A DNA stretch of 64,000 nt from Marthasterias glacialis. Lineage: Eukaryota; Echinodermata; Asteroidea; Forcipulatida; Asteriidae. Location: contig OU452219.1 of the NCBI GenBank assembly GCA_911728455.2, positions 13,606,397 to 13,670,396 on the forward strand, written 5' to 3'. Positions 11,611 through 24,500 of the stretch are shown piece by piece; position 1 is the stretch's first letter; each line of letters opens with the position of its first letter. Position numbers and translations under genes: made by a program. The notes beneath the pieces are model-generated. The model was not told where the DNA came from and ran no database searches. It worked only from the letters and a program-made list of their open reading frames with translations.

Positions 11611-14600
11611 ATGTCTGTTTTCGTGAGAACATTTAGAGGACATACTCTGTGCCTGGATTCAGATGCTTGCGATGGCAATGGAGAAAATCTGAAAAGAAAA
11701 ATCAGTGAATTAGAGGTACGTCAACCATGTCAACAGTGCATGGTTTTTGTTTTTTTGCGCAATCCATATTTCTAACTGCGCAATTTAGAAATTTAGAGAA
11801 GTTTGATCCTTAATTCAACCACATAGAGCAAGGACAACCATATCCAACTTTAAATTTAACATTTATAGTTAAAGTGGCTCTATAAATGTAGAAACTCAGA
11901 TAATATTTATTTAGAATTCAATGTAAACTCGCTTAGGGGCATATTTATTTGCAAGGCAAAAATGCCGTATCCGGCTGCTACTTTATCTCCCTTAATTTAG
12001 GTCAAATTGTTTCCTTACCTGTCCAGAAAGGTTGACATTTACAGAGAGGAACAGGCACTTTGAATGATTACAAAGTGTCGAAATCATGAAAAAAAAGGCA
12101 TTTTCACATCTACGTTAGGCTTGACAAAACTACTTGCTAAACGCCATTCCTTTATGGGCATGAATGCACAACATTTCCAGCCGCTCGATGAAATGTCCGC
12201 TTGATTTTTCATTTTTGAAGGTCAATAATTAGTGTTTTAGCTATCAATTCCTGGAGAGGAATTTAAAAAAAAAACGGGAGATAAAGCCCAAGATCCATTA
12301 AAAAATTAAAAAATCCCTTATAATGTGGCAGCCCGCAGATATAGAAACTTTTCCAAAAGGAATTTAACAAATATCTGTTTCTCTTCCCTTCTTTAGGGAA
12401 TCCCGTCTTCTTTCTTGTCTCTTTATCATCACGGGCAAAGAGTATGCAGTGATGACATTGTTGTACCAGGAGAGAACTATCAAGCCCTGCTATGTCTCAA
12501 TGGTGGCAAAGGGGGTAAGACTTATGACAGTTTTCCCTTGAACCTGTATTTTCAATTTTGGGGTGAACAAAGAAAAATTGAGTGGAGCGGGATTTAAACC
12601 TGTGACCACCGGCTCAACATGAGTACTACCCACGCTCTACCAACTGATTTGAACCTGTATTTTTCTCACATTTCACCCTTTACCCATTGCTCCACCTATT
12701 TTTTGGCCAGGAACTACCCTAAGGCAACCACAGACCATGGTCACTTGTTTACCAACAATCTGAATGTGATGACTGAGAAATCTGTGTTTCTGGTCAGAGT
12801 TGTTCTTCATGAATCAGTACCCTATCAACCCTTACTCCCTAGGCCTTTTTGCTTACTGGTGACCTCAACCCTCCAATATCCTCCTTTCCTATGTCAATCT
12901 ACACCAAATTGTTTGGGCTTAGATAAGGTTGGAATGCCTGACCCAGTGACAAGCAAAATTGTTGATTGGGGCTACAGCCCTCAGTCCTCCAGAATCCTTC
13001 ACTACCGATCTATTCACTTAAAATTGGGAGACCATTCCCAGTGAATTTGACAGCAGCCTCATTTAAAGGAGGAGTTGTTTGGCTGTACTAGGTAATACTT
13101 CGATCTTAGGGTCAGGGTGAGGCAGTTCCTTAGCAAAGGGCACCTCTATGAAGGCAATTTTAATTTCTACTGGAACATTTCAGGGGGCACCATGTCAATA
13201 CCCAGGGGCATGGAGGTGATTGCCTCCATTGCCTCCTGTGAAGAAATAGACCTGCTGTAGATTAACATTTGTGAAAATACTAGTTTGGAGTTTGGTGAAA
13301 CCCCTGGACAGAACACCAGTGAAGTTGTGGTGTAAGAGTTAAAGAAGTTGATTTGGATGTTTCAGGGTTTGGATCCATGTTGCGAATGATTGGAGCACAG
13401 ATTGATAAGACGACCAACCACGACGCATGTCGGGATCTCAGTGGGCGGCGAATGAGGGATGTGAACAATGAGAAGAAGTAAGTGTATTCCAAAGTGTCAG
13501 ATATCAATAAGGCAGTCCAGTGCATCGTTCCTTCAGCTGGCGTGTCGTGGCTGAGCAGTCCGGTGATGGCTGAATCATTGGAGTGCGGTTTCAACTGCCC
13601 ACCAAATTGGGGCAAAACAGTGGGAAAGATTCGGGCAAAGCAAGATAAAAGAAGAAAAAAAATTTATTAGAAGTTGTTTGTGTGTTTTTATCTGTGCACA
13701 TTTTCGGAGCAAATCAACCCCCCTCTGCCCCCCATACCAAAGAGTCCCCATATGCCTATGTCAGTTGTAAGGTCTTTGCTCGTCATGTGCAAAAAATGGT
13801 GGTTAGTGAAGACCAACATAAAATGAAACAATAGAGGTCTTGAGGCGTCAGATTATTCATTACTGTGGTGTCCCAATTAGTGTTTTTCCTGCCCGATTTA
13901 TGTAAAAACCAAAACATTCTCAGTAAATTTGAAATAAAAAACCAACTCATAACCAACAATGCTTCTGATTTGTTAACAGGTTGAGTGACTGGATTAGCAA
14001 GAAGGCCGAGATGGAACGAGAGAAGGAGCAGAAACGACAAGAGAAGTTGGAGCGACTGCGACACGAACCCAGACACATCTTCGTCGACCCCAAGTATGAT
14101 CAGCAGAAGAAAGAGGTGGTAGAGAATCTGGATGATGCCATATCACAAGGTAAGGGTGGAGATGTAAATACTCAAGAGCTTTTGACTTTTGAGAAATCAG
14201 ACTTCCCTCCCCCCAAAAAAAATCTGTAACACTGACAAAGAAATTCATGTTTGAAAATGTTTGAAAGCATTCACCAGAAAATTGCTGCCAGTGGTGAGAT
14301 GTTTGTAAATGCCTTGATATCAAGGTTTCAGATTGTTGATATATTTCCTTAACTTTTGTAATTTAACACTCAGGGATCCAAGCTTCGGCCTCTGTCGACA
14401 CCGGTGCATCAACTTCAGGAACGAGGGCTACCAAGAGGAAAGCACAAACTTCCACTAAAAGCAGCAAGAGGTCTACTACCTTATGGTTAGTGTATGGGTT
14501 GGTTCAAAATTGTAACGTGTCAACAGTAAACAATAACATTTGTTAGGCTTTGTAGGTGTGTAATGGCACTATCTCTGAGTGTGATTATCCAAATGGTTCC

Positions 14601-15764
14601 AATATCAGTTATGAGTTTTACATGAATCATATTGCTCTTCTTTGGCATCTGGACAAGCCTGCTCTGGGCTTTGTCAGGAGACTGAAGAGAGTGGATGAAT
14701 AACATTTTTGTCAAATTTGACATTCGGATCATCCAGTTTTGGTGAGCATCTGCTGAAGCTTTGCTCCAACTGGACTTTACACCAATCCAGTTCAGAATGG
14801 AGGCATCAGCAAGATGTTGTTATGTATCTCTTTATCTTGCATTAGTTGAAAACTTTTCCTACTTGTATTTCTATTTATGTATTCATTTTTTTTTCAGGAT
14901 GGGAATAGAAGGAAGCGAGAGTGAAGATAGCGAAGACGATGAGAGAGCAAGGGGGGCTTCTTCAGACAGCCCATCTAGTACCTCGGACCAAGAGGCACAA
15001 CCTGACCCTCAGCCAGATAGGATTGACGTACAGTCTTCGGAGGATTGCGAAGGGAGTAGTTCCACAGAGGCTAAGCATCCTTTATTGGCTGCTCTACCCG
15101 TACCAGGGAAAGATAGCAGAAGTGGAGGTGACACTTGTGACAGTAACAAAGAGTCAACAGATATGGTAAGTGCAGATTTGTGCAGTGTTGTCAGTGCTTC
15201 TATTGCAGTAATCAGACTGCCGGAAATGACTGACATTGTCGTGGGTAGCCACAGGTAACGAACAAAAATAACTCATTTTGAGCAGTAACTTTTTGGTGTG
15301 GTTCTTCTCTTCAAATGTGTCTCACTCTCAGTACAGGGATAAGATTGTTTCATTTACTGCTTTTATATAATTTTGCCACAGTACAAACATAGTGCAACAG
15401 CCCATCATTATTCCTCTTTTACAACTCTTTATTTCATTCGATGTAAATCTTGCGTGGATTGTTTTGGATCTCTAGAGGTCTTGGTTTCCAGATATTTTTT
15501 GTCAGAATATATGTTCATTTTGTGAATGTTTATTTGCAGGAGAATGGACTATTGGACTTGGATAAGTTCTCGTCGGTAGCGGAGTTAGAATCCCTTGGGT
15601 TAGACAACCTGAAATCAGCTCTCATGGCTCTGGGAATGAAGTGTGGTGGCACCTTACAGCAGAGGGCTGAGAGATTATTCCAAGTGAAGGGTGTCAAACC
15701 AGAAATGATAGACCCGAGCCTCCTGGCAAAGCCAAGCAAAGGGAAGAAGTCTAAAGGAAAGTAA
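11611..15764 (+). CDS. SDE2: SDE2, ubiquitin-fold replication stress and splicing regulator
   Basis: Seven exons in consistent phase: 11611-11715, 12397-12514, 13366-13477, 13980-14149, 14374-14485, 14898-15165 and 15540-15764, giving 369 residues (human SDE2 is about 450). Residues 1-72 form the ubiquitin-like domain, ending in the diagnostic processing site LNGG-KGG, with cleavage expected between Gly72 and Lys73. The block after it ([21 protein letters not shown], basic coiled region [16 protein letters not shown]) is the conserved SDE2 core. An acidic Ser-rich linker follows (residues about 206-295). The C-terminus ([20 protein letters not shown] then QQRAERLF) is the SAP-like domain. In known systems the cleaved UBL and C-terminal product act in PCNA-linked DNA damage signalling, fork protection and pre-mRNA splicing. 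It is head to head with the TPR gene. Confidence 0.95.
12560..12650 (-). mobile_element. tRNA-derived SINE, family 2, partial
   Basis: TTAAACCTGTGACCACCGG followed by CTCTACCAACTGATT gives a degraded tRNA-like head on the minus strand. It lies in SDE2 intron 2. Confidence 0.5.
13120..13235 (+). repeat. Dispersed repeat family E
   Basis: AAAGGGCACCTCTATGAAGG and CTGGAACATTTCAGGGGGCA match the 1330 copy. It lies in SDE2 intron 2. Confidence 0.6.
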
Positions 15765-17157
15765 GATTGATATTGAATGAAATTAAACAGTTGTAAAAGA
15801 GGAATAATGAAAATCTTTACTTTGAAAGGGGTTTGCACTGGTGTTTCTGGAAATGGCTGCTGAATGCGCCGCAGCACCTCAACTGATGTCTGTGCCCCCC
15901 CCATTTGAAATCTGGACTTTTGAGATTAAAAATTACCAGAACAAAATGTCACATTTTATGAGCTTTTGCGTAGTAATTTCAATGTTTTTAAAAGTATTTT
16001 TTTTAAATTATTTACACGCAGCATGTATTTTGTTTTACCACAACACGTCAGAAGAGCGCTGAAAAGGGGGTTGTTTAGGAAGAATACAAACGGAAACTAC
16101 AGTTTTATTTGGCCAAAAGTGCCCCCCCTTAAAATTTTACCCTAGTCACGGCGCTTAACATAACTTTTGATGTATTTTAGTTTGGTTTATATTATTACTC
16201 TGCGTGTCTGCCTGAGTGAAGTTATTGCCAGGTACTGTGCTTTTAAATGCCATTTATTTCTCCCCTTCGAGCAAGACTTTTGTTTAAGATAAAGTGCATC
16301 ATTGTAATGATGGGATTTTAAGAGGGGCTCCGAGGTCACATTTGGTTTTGTGATGCATTTATTTTCCAATAGAGTCCTTTCGAAAGTTGAAAAAAAAAAT
16401 CAACCGATTTTTACCTGACATTATAACTGTCCAGTGCAAGTTAATCTGGGGGTCATAGGTTTAATCCTGCTCAAGTCAATTTTTTTTTGTTCACCCAAAA
16501 ATTGTAATAAATTTATCCAGTTGTCCTTGTGGTTTATTTTTTGAGGTTTAGATGCTCGTAATATTTTTTTCCACTTAAGGACTCAATATGGGATAAAATG
16601 AGTTCATCACAAAACTGAATTTGACCGTAGACCGTAGCCCTCTTTAATTTTTTCGTTTTTTTTTTTTAATATGGCGTACACACCTGTATCCTGTGAGCGT
16701 TTTAGCTAACTTAAAATATTTTTTAAATGACTTTAATATTCTTTGAAGTGGAGGTTGATATCTCATTAGTAATTAACAAAAAAATATGAGTTTATCTTGT
16801 GATTGTTAATCTCACCATTTTTATGATGCTTCCATATTGTAATAGATGTAATAATTCAGTATCACCGTTACCCTATGCAAAGCCTTTTCCTGAATAATTC
16901 TCAATTGTTTTCAGTTCATTGCTTTTCCTAATGGTAAACCTAAAATAGCAGTTGACAGTAATTTTATTAACAATGAAAGAAGTTCTACTATCTCTTATTG
17001 TTCTACTTTGATTCAACAAAATTTTTAAAATCTTTTCTCAGTTTTCACTTATCATGGCAACATTGTTTATTACGTATTTAAATAAAGCATCTTAATATTA
17101 AATACTGATAAATAAACAGCATCAAAACTTTTTTTTTCATAGGATTTGAAAAACCTA
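15765..17157 (+). other. SDE2 3' flank with candidate poly(A) signals
   Basis: No coding signal. AATAAA occurs at 16506-16511, about 740 bases past the SDE2 stop, and again at 17081-17086. Which one is used cannot be told without transcripts. The rest is AT-rich, without recognisable repeats. Confidence 0.4.
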
Positions 17158-17520
17158 TTTAAAGCCTCAGCTCAACATTGGTAAACTGACTGTAAATGCT
17201 TCCATACTTTGCACAAATCAAGATATCTGTAACAAAACCAACCTGTGAAAATGTCAGCTCATTTCGTTGTTTCATTTGCGAGAAAACAGTAAAAAATGCA
17301 TTCAGCATTTTTGTACGCATTCCTATAGGCAGAGTTTTCGTCTCACTGAGATGAAAACTAAATTGGATTATATTTCATTTATTATTTAAAAACAATAACA
17401 CTTCACGCAGAAATATTTCAAAGAAAAATTTCTACCATCAATATCTTTACACCATGTAAGGTATATGTAAATCTGTGAACATTTGTTTTTCTTCTTAGCA
17501 ATGTTGAGCTGTGGCTTTAA
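17158..17520 (+). mobile_element. Inverted-repeat element family A, copy 2
   Basis: Same ends as the copy at 4859 with a few substitutions (CCTCAGCTCAACATTGG, GTTGAGCTGTGGC). Internal sequence such as TGACTGTAAATGCTTCCAT is nearly identical. It lies between SDE2 and the 18-exon gene. Confidence 0.8.
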
Positions 17521-18512
17521 CAAATTTGTGTTTATTTCTTATACAAGAAATAATTGCAGTTTAAGTTGAAGAAGTTAATAGAAGAATCATGAAAATGTTT
17601 GAAAAACTTTGCTTCAAATTTCATTAAACCTAAATATACCACAACAAAAGTATAAATTTCATTTTTTTCATTTCATTTTTATAGTTCATACCAAAAATCA
17701 CGATTGTTTTCAGGGAAGACTTTTACCATCCTGTGAAATTAAAATGCACTACATTTATCCTCAATATACAACCGTTTTGGTGCATTTTGTTAAATATTTG
17801 TTTTATCTCTATCTTCAACCACATCAATCAAAAAATCTCAAAAAGTTGTGGTCTGGTTTTGCAACACATTAATAGACTCTGTTCTCAAAAAGTATGACAT
17901 CAAGCACTAGGCCAATGCCACAAACAACATTACCTTGTTGCATGGAACCAAATCAAATTTTTAAGAGAAGATAAATACATTTTCAAAACTGAGTTGTGAC
18001 CTCGTTAAACTGATTGATATCAACAGGACAGCATAGGAGTCAATACTAAAAATGCATTCTTTTTTCAGTTGTTAATTAGCCCAAATCAAAACACAGTATC
18101 AGTCAATGGGGTAATCTGGTAGCAATATTTACACAATTCTCCTAACAATTTTGAGTAGAATTAAATAACAACTTTTAACTTAAACTTTGAACATTTGTAA
18201 TCAATAAATATGTTCCATATACAATATAATACAATAGTTGTATAATCTTTTTTTAAAGCATCTATGTACCCTGCCTCGTTATATCTGCTGCAACATCTAC
18301 AAAATGAAATATAATCATTCATTTGGGACAAATCTGGAAATAAACAATTTCAATCTACTCTAATATTTATGTATCTGGAGAAAACAGAAACCCTGAGCAG
18401 GGAAGGGCACTGTTCAGAATTGGTATTCTGAAATCACAGCTGAATCCAAAATATAAACAGGCGCAGAATGACTGGAGAGCCATCATTCATCACACACTCT
18501 GCCTATATCACA

Positions 18513-21500
18513 TTATGAAAACACTGAATCTGGGATTGTCTCCATTATATCTGAAAAAAAAAGCGAGAGAGAAAATAAATAATTCAGCCATTACTTTACA
18601 CTATGGTGGTGGTGGTCTATTAAAAAATTAAGTGTTTTGAGAAAGTCGGGGTTGAAGTTGAGCTATTTTTCAAACTGTTGTTTTGGAGACTGCTTACTCT
18701 TTGTAAAACTTGTTTTGAATACCAAAATGAAGCTGCCTTCTTCATTTATACAGAACTGTCCATGTGTTTTCAATCCTGCAACTGTTTTGATGAGTCACTT
18801 CGTGGAAAAATAGAAGTCAAACCATGCTTGTTTGGCACTTTGCAAGTGCTATGTGTTTCAATGGATAAATTGGCGTACCGTGGTACGTCACTGCATTTAT
18901 GCTAATTAGTGAAATTACAAAACTATTATGTGTTAGTTCCTGAAACTTGCTGAAAATGTTAACAGCAATGAGTATATCAATAATTTGTACAAAATCGGTT
19001 TTGCCAAACTTTGTGATTTTTTACCCATAAGTCGGTTCGTGGCATGACTGACGATATGTTTACACTCAAGGCCATTTTTAATTTCACCTGTGAGGGATAA
19101 CAAAGTTTTAATATAGTCTAATCTAATCTAGTCTAATCTAATCTATGGGCCAAGAACTGCTGTTTTTGTTTCAAACTCTTAGGAAATGGTAAAAATCGAC
19201 GGCCATTCTTTGCTGAAATGGTCAAGGAGACACTGCAGATAACCTTAAAATACATGTATACACTTTCCAGCCCCAGTTCTCCAAGCACTTGTTTCAAGTT
19301 TGTTAATCTCCCTTTATTTTGTGCTTTTGAATTTTGTGAAATTTAAGGGCAGTTACCTTGGGGCATGTTCTTTATCCTCTCGTAGCCTGTTACATCGTTG
19401 CTGACATACTGCCATAATTTGGCCGGCTTCAGGGCTGTGGGTCCGAGCCTTGTGATGATGCATTCTGGGAGGCCGACTGCTTTGTCCACAAACTCGAGTC
19501 GCTTCTTCTGGCTTGGAAGGTCTTTCTGCGTGGCTCGGTCGGAGGTTTGTGGAGGGGACACCTGGGAATTAACAATACCTTGGTGAACAGAGATGCGCAG
19601 TGTAATGCTGACCCTAAACCTGTCCAATCTGGCATGTATCAATTTTACAGGTGTATGATTGAAGTTTGGTAGCTTCCAAGTATCAAAGATACTTGGTCCT
19701 AATACTTCACGGAGGCAACGGAGGCAATTGCCTCTGTTGCCCCTGGTCATCGCCTCAGTGCCCTTGAAATGTTACCAGTGCAAGTTTACAGTTTCCTCAT
19801 AGAGGTGCCCTTTATCAAGAAGAAAATGCCTTGGTGCCCTTGCCCTTTCAAGAACCAAGCAATCAGGCCTGGATACTGTTTTAATTATACAGGGCAAAAA
19901 AATGGACTCTCACCCAGATACTGCACACGTGCATGCTTGCGGTCAATTCACGAAGGGTGCCGTCTTTGTCAAACTGTGATGTGACCGCCAGCGCGCACGC
20001 GCCCGTAGTAACTGGGTTATTCAATTAACTGCTATAATCATGGCGACGCAGCCCCTTTAAGTTTTCGTCCCTACTGCCTGAAACATTACCCCCCAAAAAA
20101 GCAACAACGAAGATGAAGTTCTCTTCAAATAATTTCTTAAAATCATGGTACCATATTGCAAGGATTAGGTAAAATAACCATATAATAATGAGGATTTATA
20201 ATGCGCACGTCTCCACCAAAAACGGTGCACAAGGCACCGTACTAGAGAAAAAAGAATTAAGTTGGTAACTACTAGTTACTACAAAGTACACACATACTGT
20301 CACATAGGTACTGTATAACATGCAAGTACATCAAATTGATCAAAAAGCATAGACCTGAGGTGTGTTTTATTTCTTGAAAGAGTCGATGGTCTGGCAGAAG
20401 TTTATGTGATGTGGGAGTGCATTCCGTAAACATGATGCAGTGACCGAAGATGAACGAGATATGTACCTTTGCATGCATTACTTCTTTTCCAGTAATTTGA
20501 CGTCTTTAAACATTAACTATACAAGACAATGTCCAAAACTTTCCCCCCAGTACCTTACCACTGGTGTCAGCTGATTACTAACTTCCAGCTTCCATTTGTC
20601 CAGAATCCTCTTCTTATTTGGCCTTCTAGGAAGCCCATTGTTTGGGCTGCTTCTCTTCAGCTGCCCCTTTGGGGTTGCATGGACTGGGTGCTGGGTACCT
20701 TGCTGCACCTCATCAGGGGTGCTTGTGGTTGGGTTAAGGGACTCGTTGGTCACTGGAGTGGAACCTTGAATGGGTGTAGGCTGGAGAGAATATAAAGAGA
20801 ATGACTTTGAGTGGAATTAAAGTTGAAAAAGTAAATTTATCGGCCTAACTTCACAAAACAATGCACCAACAACAATATTTGGGTGATTAATTTTCACACC
20901 TTTGAATCAAACCACAAATTGTCATTTTGAATAAACTTAGCATCATTGGATGGAATTTTAAATAGTGTTACATCAAAATCGATGAGTTCCTGTGTGCTCT
21001 GCCCAACTACCAGTGAGGACGATGCCTTCTGCTGATGGGTCAGATTGGATGTACATGTAGTCCTGACTTTTGGTTGCTTTGGCGTGTTTATAACAAAGTC
21101 GTCGTCACTGCCTGATGGAAGATCTACAGCAGACACATTAAACTGTGAAGAAAGCAAAGTTACACAATAAATAGATCTCATTGTATGTTTTGACCAGATC
21201 CAATCGCTCATCTTTACTTGAATTCCTTTCTGTTGTATTCCATTCACAAGACTGGACAGAATCTACACCACTTTATGCCGGGGTGAGATTGTATGAAAAT
21301 AAAAAAAATCTTGAAAATTGGATAACAGTTTCCTCTTGGTGTGGAAATGAAGCCCCCTGAATTGATGTTAATGTTACCTTTTAGAGGTTTACACACTCTC
21401 TAAATTAGTTCAAATAGGTATCTGAGGGTCTGGTCATAACAGAGGCCAAGTATTTTCATCTCTGTGATGGCAAGTTTGATCTGAAGGCGCAGGGCGATCA

Positions 21501-24500
21501 GTGAAAAATCCTGAAATAGGGAAAAATCCTGATAAATCACATGCCTTTTTCTGACAATTGCAATGACAAATCACACATTGTGGAAGCTACTCAGACATTT
21601 CCACCAAGCAAAACAATGATATCTCAAACTAAGCACGTCAACACACTCAGCTACCGAGTCACACAAAGAGAAAAGGTGGTCACGCATAGGCTACTCACAG
21701 ATAATTCCAACATATGAGCCCCCTTGGTTTTCCTTGATGGCTTCTGAGGTGTGCTGGTCAACCTCGCTCCGACTCGTCTGCTCTCTTTACTTGTTGACAA
21801 TCTTAAAGTGTCTTGGTTCTTTGTGACCATTGACGTTTCAAATGAATTTGGCTGAAACAAGTTTGAAAAGATTTATACAAATAACTGAATAACTTCATAT
21901 TTTTTGTTCTTCTTTAAGACAAACAGTTGTTTTTGCTGTTGGACCCTCCTTCTATCTCACTATCAGTGATGTAACCAGGGGGGACCCTTGCTCCCCCCCC
22001 ATGATCAGAACCCTTGCTTCCCCCATGAGATCAAAAAAATGCACAACTGATTGGTTCGATACACTAACTGGCGTCCCCTCCACCCAAATTATGTGTTTGC
22101 CCCCCCCCCTCCCTCTTGGCCCCCTCAAATGAAAATGTCTGGTTACGCCACCCACTGTTTCACCATCCAAGCCCATTTACACGCTTCACTGATTACGAAT
22201 GGTTGTGTACACTTTGATCCAAGGGTAAAGCTACATTACAAATTAAAGCTATGGGAAAGTGCGATGAATGGATTTTTAAATGGTTTCAAACGGTCAATCA
22301 GGAGGAGGGCTACCGTAACATTGTTTTCACTAAGATATAACAACGTGGGCAATTATTTCTAAGGATGATATTAGTACCTTTAAAAACGTTATTGAATGCC
22401 TCTCTTACCATTGTTGACTCTCTATGTCAGTCTTTTTTAACCAAAGAGAACATTTATTACCTTCTTAAGGATGCTAGGGGATGGACACAATTCTGGTATA
22501 TGAATAACGGCACAAGGTACAACTGAGTCGGGCTCGCTGAGAATCTCTCTGACTTTGGTGGACAGTAGAAACTTCACTTGCTTGCTGCTGCTACTGCTGC
22601 TGCTGTTTTTAGACACATTTACCTACGAACAAAAAAAACAATTTGTTTAAATATAATAAATACTTTCATTTCAAGAAAATTCAATTTCGGGGTGAACGAA
22701 GTTGTTTTGCCTAAACAGGATTTGAACCTGCGACCTCCAGATTAACCTGCCAGCCCTTTACCAACTGAGCTATCTAGCCCCGATATTGGCAGTCTCCCTA
22801 TTTGTCAATTTCTTTGCTCGGGGGTTACCGGTCAGGAACAGTTTAATCTTAAATTGCCATATAACCAGGGCGGATCACACCCAAGTTTACGATACAACCT
22901 GGAAAGCGGCAGTACAGGGATCACCTGAAGGAGTTAATAATACGCAGTTCTCATATAGCACTTTATCACAACCGAGGGCACCTCAAATCGCTCATTTTTA
23001 ATTTTTTTTACAAGGTATTTGGAGCTATGTTCGAATTATAAGACCCATTCATTTACATAGCACCATGTAATGGTTTACAAGGTGCTGTGGTGCAATCTGA
23101 AGCCAATCATACCAGAAAACACTGGGGCAAACCCCTTTCTCTTTGTGTAACTGGGTTCTGTTACACAACACACGGGACCTAAAGTGTGATGACCGGGGAC
23201 TAAAACCCACACTCTGCTGATCAGAAACACCAGAGAGCTTGAGTCCAGGTACCCTTGACCACTCAGCCACACACGCCACGAGATGCGACTTTTTATTTCA
23301 AATATCAAGGAATAAACCACAAGGGAAACTGACTGGGTAAATTTGTGGTTTATTGCTTGATATTTAGAAAATTTATCTATTTATTTTTAGGAAAGCTTCT
23401 ATCTTAAAGGAAAAATGTAGGATCGGTAAAGCTGACAGTGCAGTGTTCTTACTTTGCGTGATTCAACATAATATACGTAAAACTTGGGCTCAATCCGTCG
23501 TCTGAGTCGATAGAAAATAGTGAAAACCTTGCACACTTTTTAGCATGTAAATACATTGTCCTTAATTTTGATTGTTACAACCGAAATTAAAATCGGGGTC
23601 TTCAAATTCTATTTTCCTGACTCTGACAGTATTTAAGACAGGAATATTTCTATGGAAGATTGGTCTTGGTATGAACTTCATAATCAGTAAGCTTTCAGAC
23701 TGATACTATTAAATACAAATTCGGAAGACTACCAATCCTGTATTCCACCTTAAATGAAAACATTGATTAACTCACAGCTGAGACCATTGGTGTGTTTTTT
23801 CTGACACTGCTTGAGGCCGACTTGGGGTACTGCCCAAAGGAGATCCTTGGAGACATCCTAGGGGATGACCTCTCCAGTCTTTGAGCTTTCTTCCCCTGAA
23901 TGCCGAGTGATGCGCTCACTGTAGGAGTAAAAAGTACTTGAAACATTACTATAAATAAAATATCTAACAAATTTGAATTTAATAGATGTTAAATTTGCAT
24001 CAGGGATATAGAATATTATTTGTGTTTACCAATACACCGATGTGTGTTAAGCACTGTTCCAGAGTTCTGTGAGAATGGAAAAGTACTGAGTATACAGTGC
24101 TTAACACATTGGTGTACAGGTAAAACAGAAATAATATTCTTTATCCCCGATGCACATTTAACATCTATTAAATCTTTGCTAAAGAATTCAAACGGCCTCT
24201 AGCTACCGGGGGAATCTCAGTGGTCTAGCTGGTAAGACATCTGCTCTAGAATGGCGGGAGCCGTTGTTTGAATCCAATCCAAGTAATATGCCCGTGGATT
24301 TTTTTTTCTTAGAATTCGGGAAAGTACCCAGTATACAGTGCTTAACACACTTGGTGTATGGGTAAAACACAAATAGTTAAATGGAATGAATACTTACTGC
24401 TTCTTGAAGTAGATGAGAGTTTGACCGATCTTGGGGTAGAGGCAGGCTTCTGCACAGACTTTTCGGCAGGGTCCAAGCTTTTATTAACACTGGGTCTCTG

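Noticed and set aside
12619..13044. 141-codon open frame inside SDE2 intron 2
   Set aside because: It begins in a SINE fragment, has no family resemblance, and the SDE2 exons on both sides splice in perfect phase around it.
22700..22785. Possible functional tRNA genes (also at 25610, 56930, 47940, 24215 and 1610)
   Set aside because: A- and B-box strings are present, but the arms do not pair into a cloverleaf and each is followed by a shared repeat body, so they are SINE heads.
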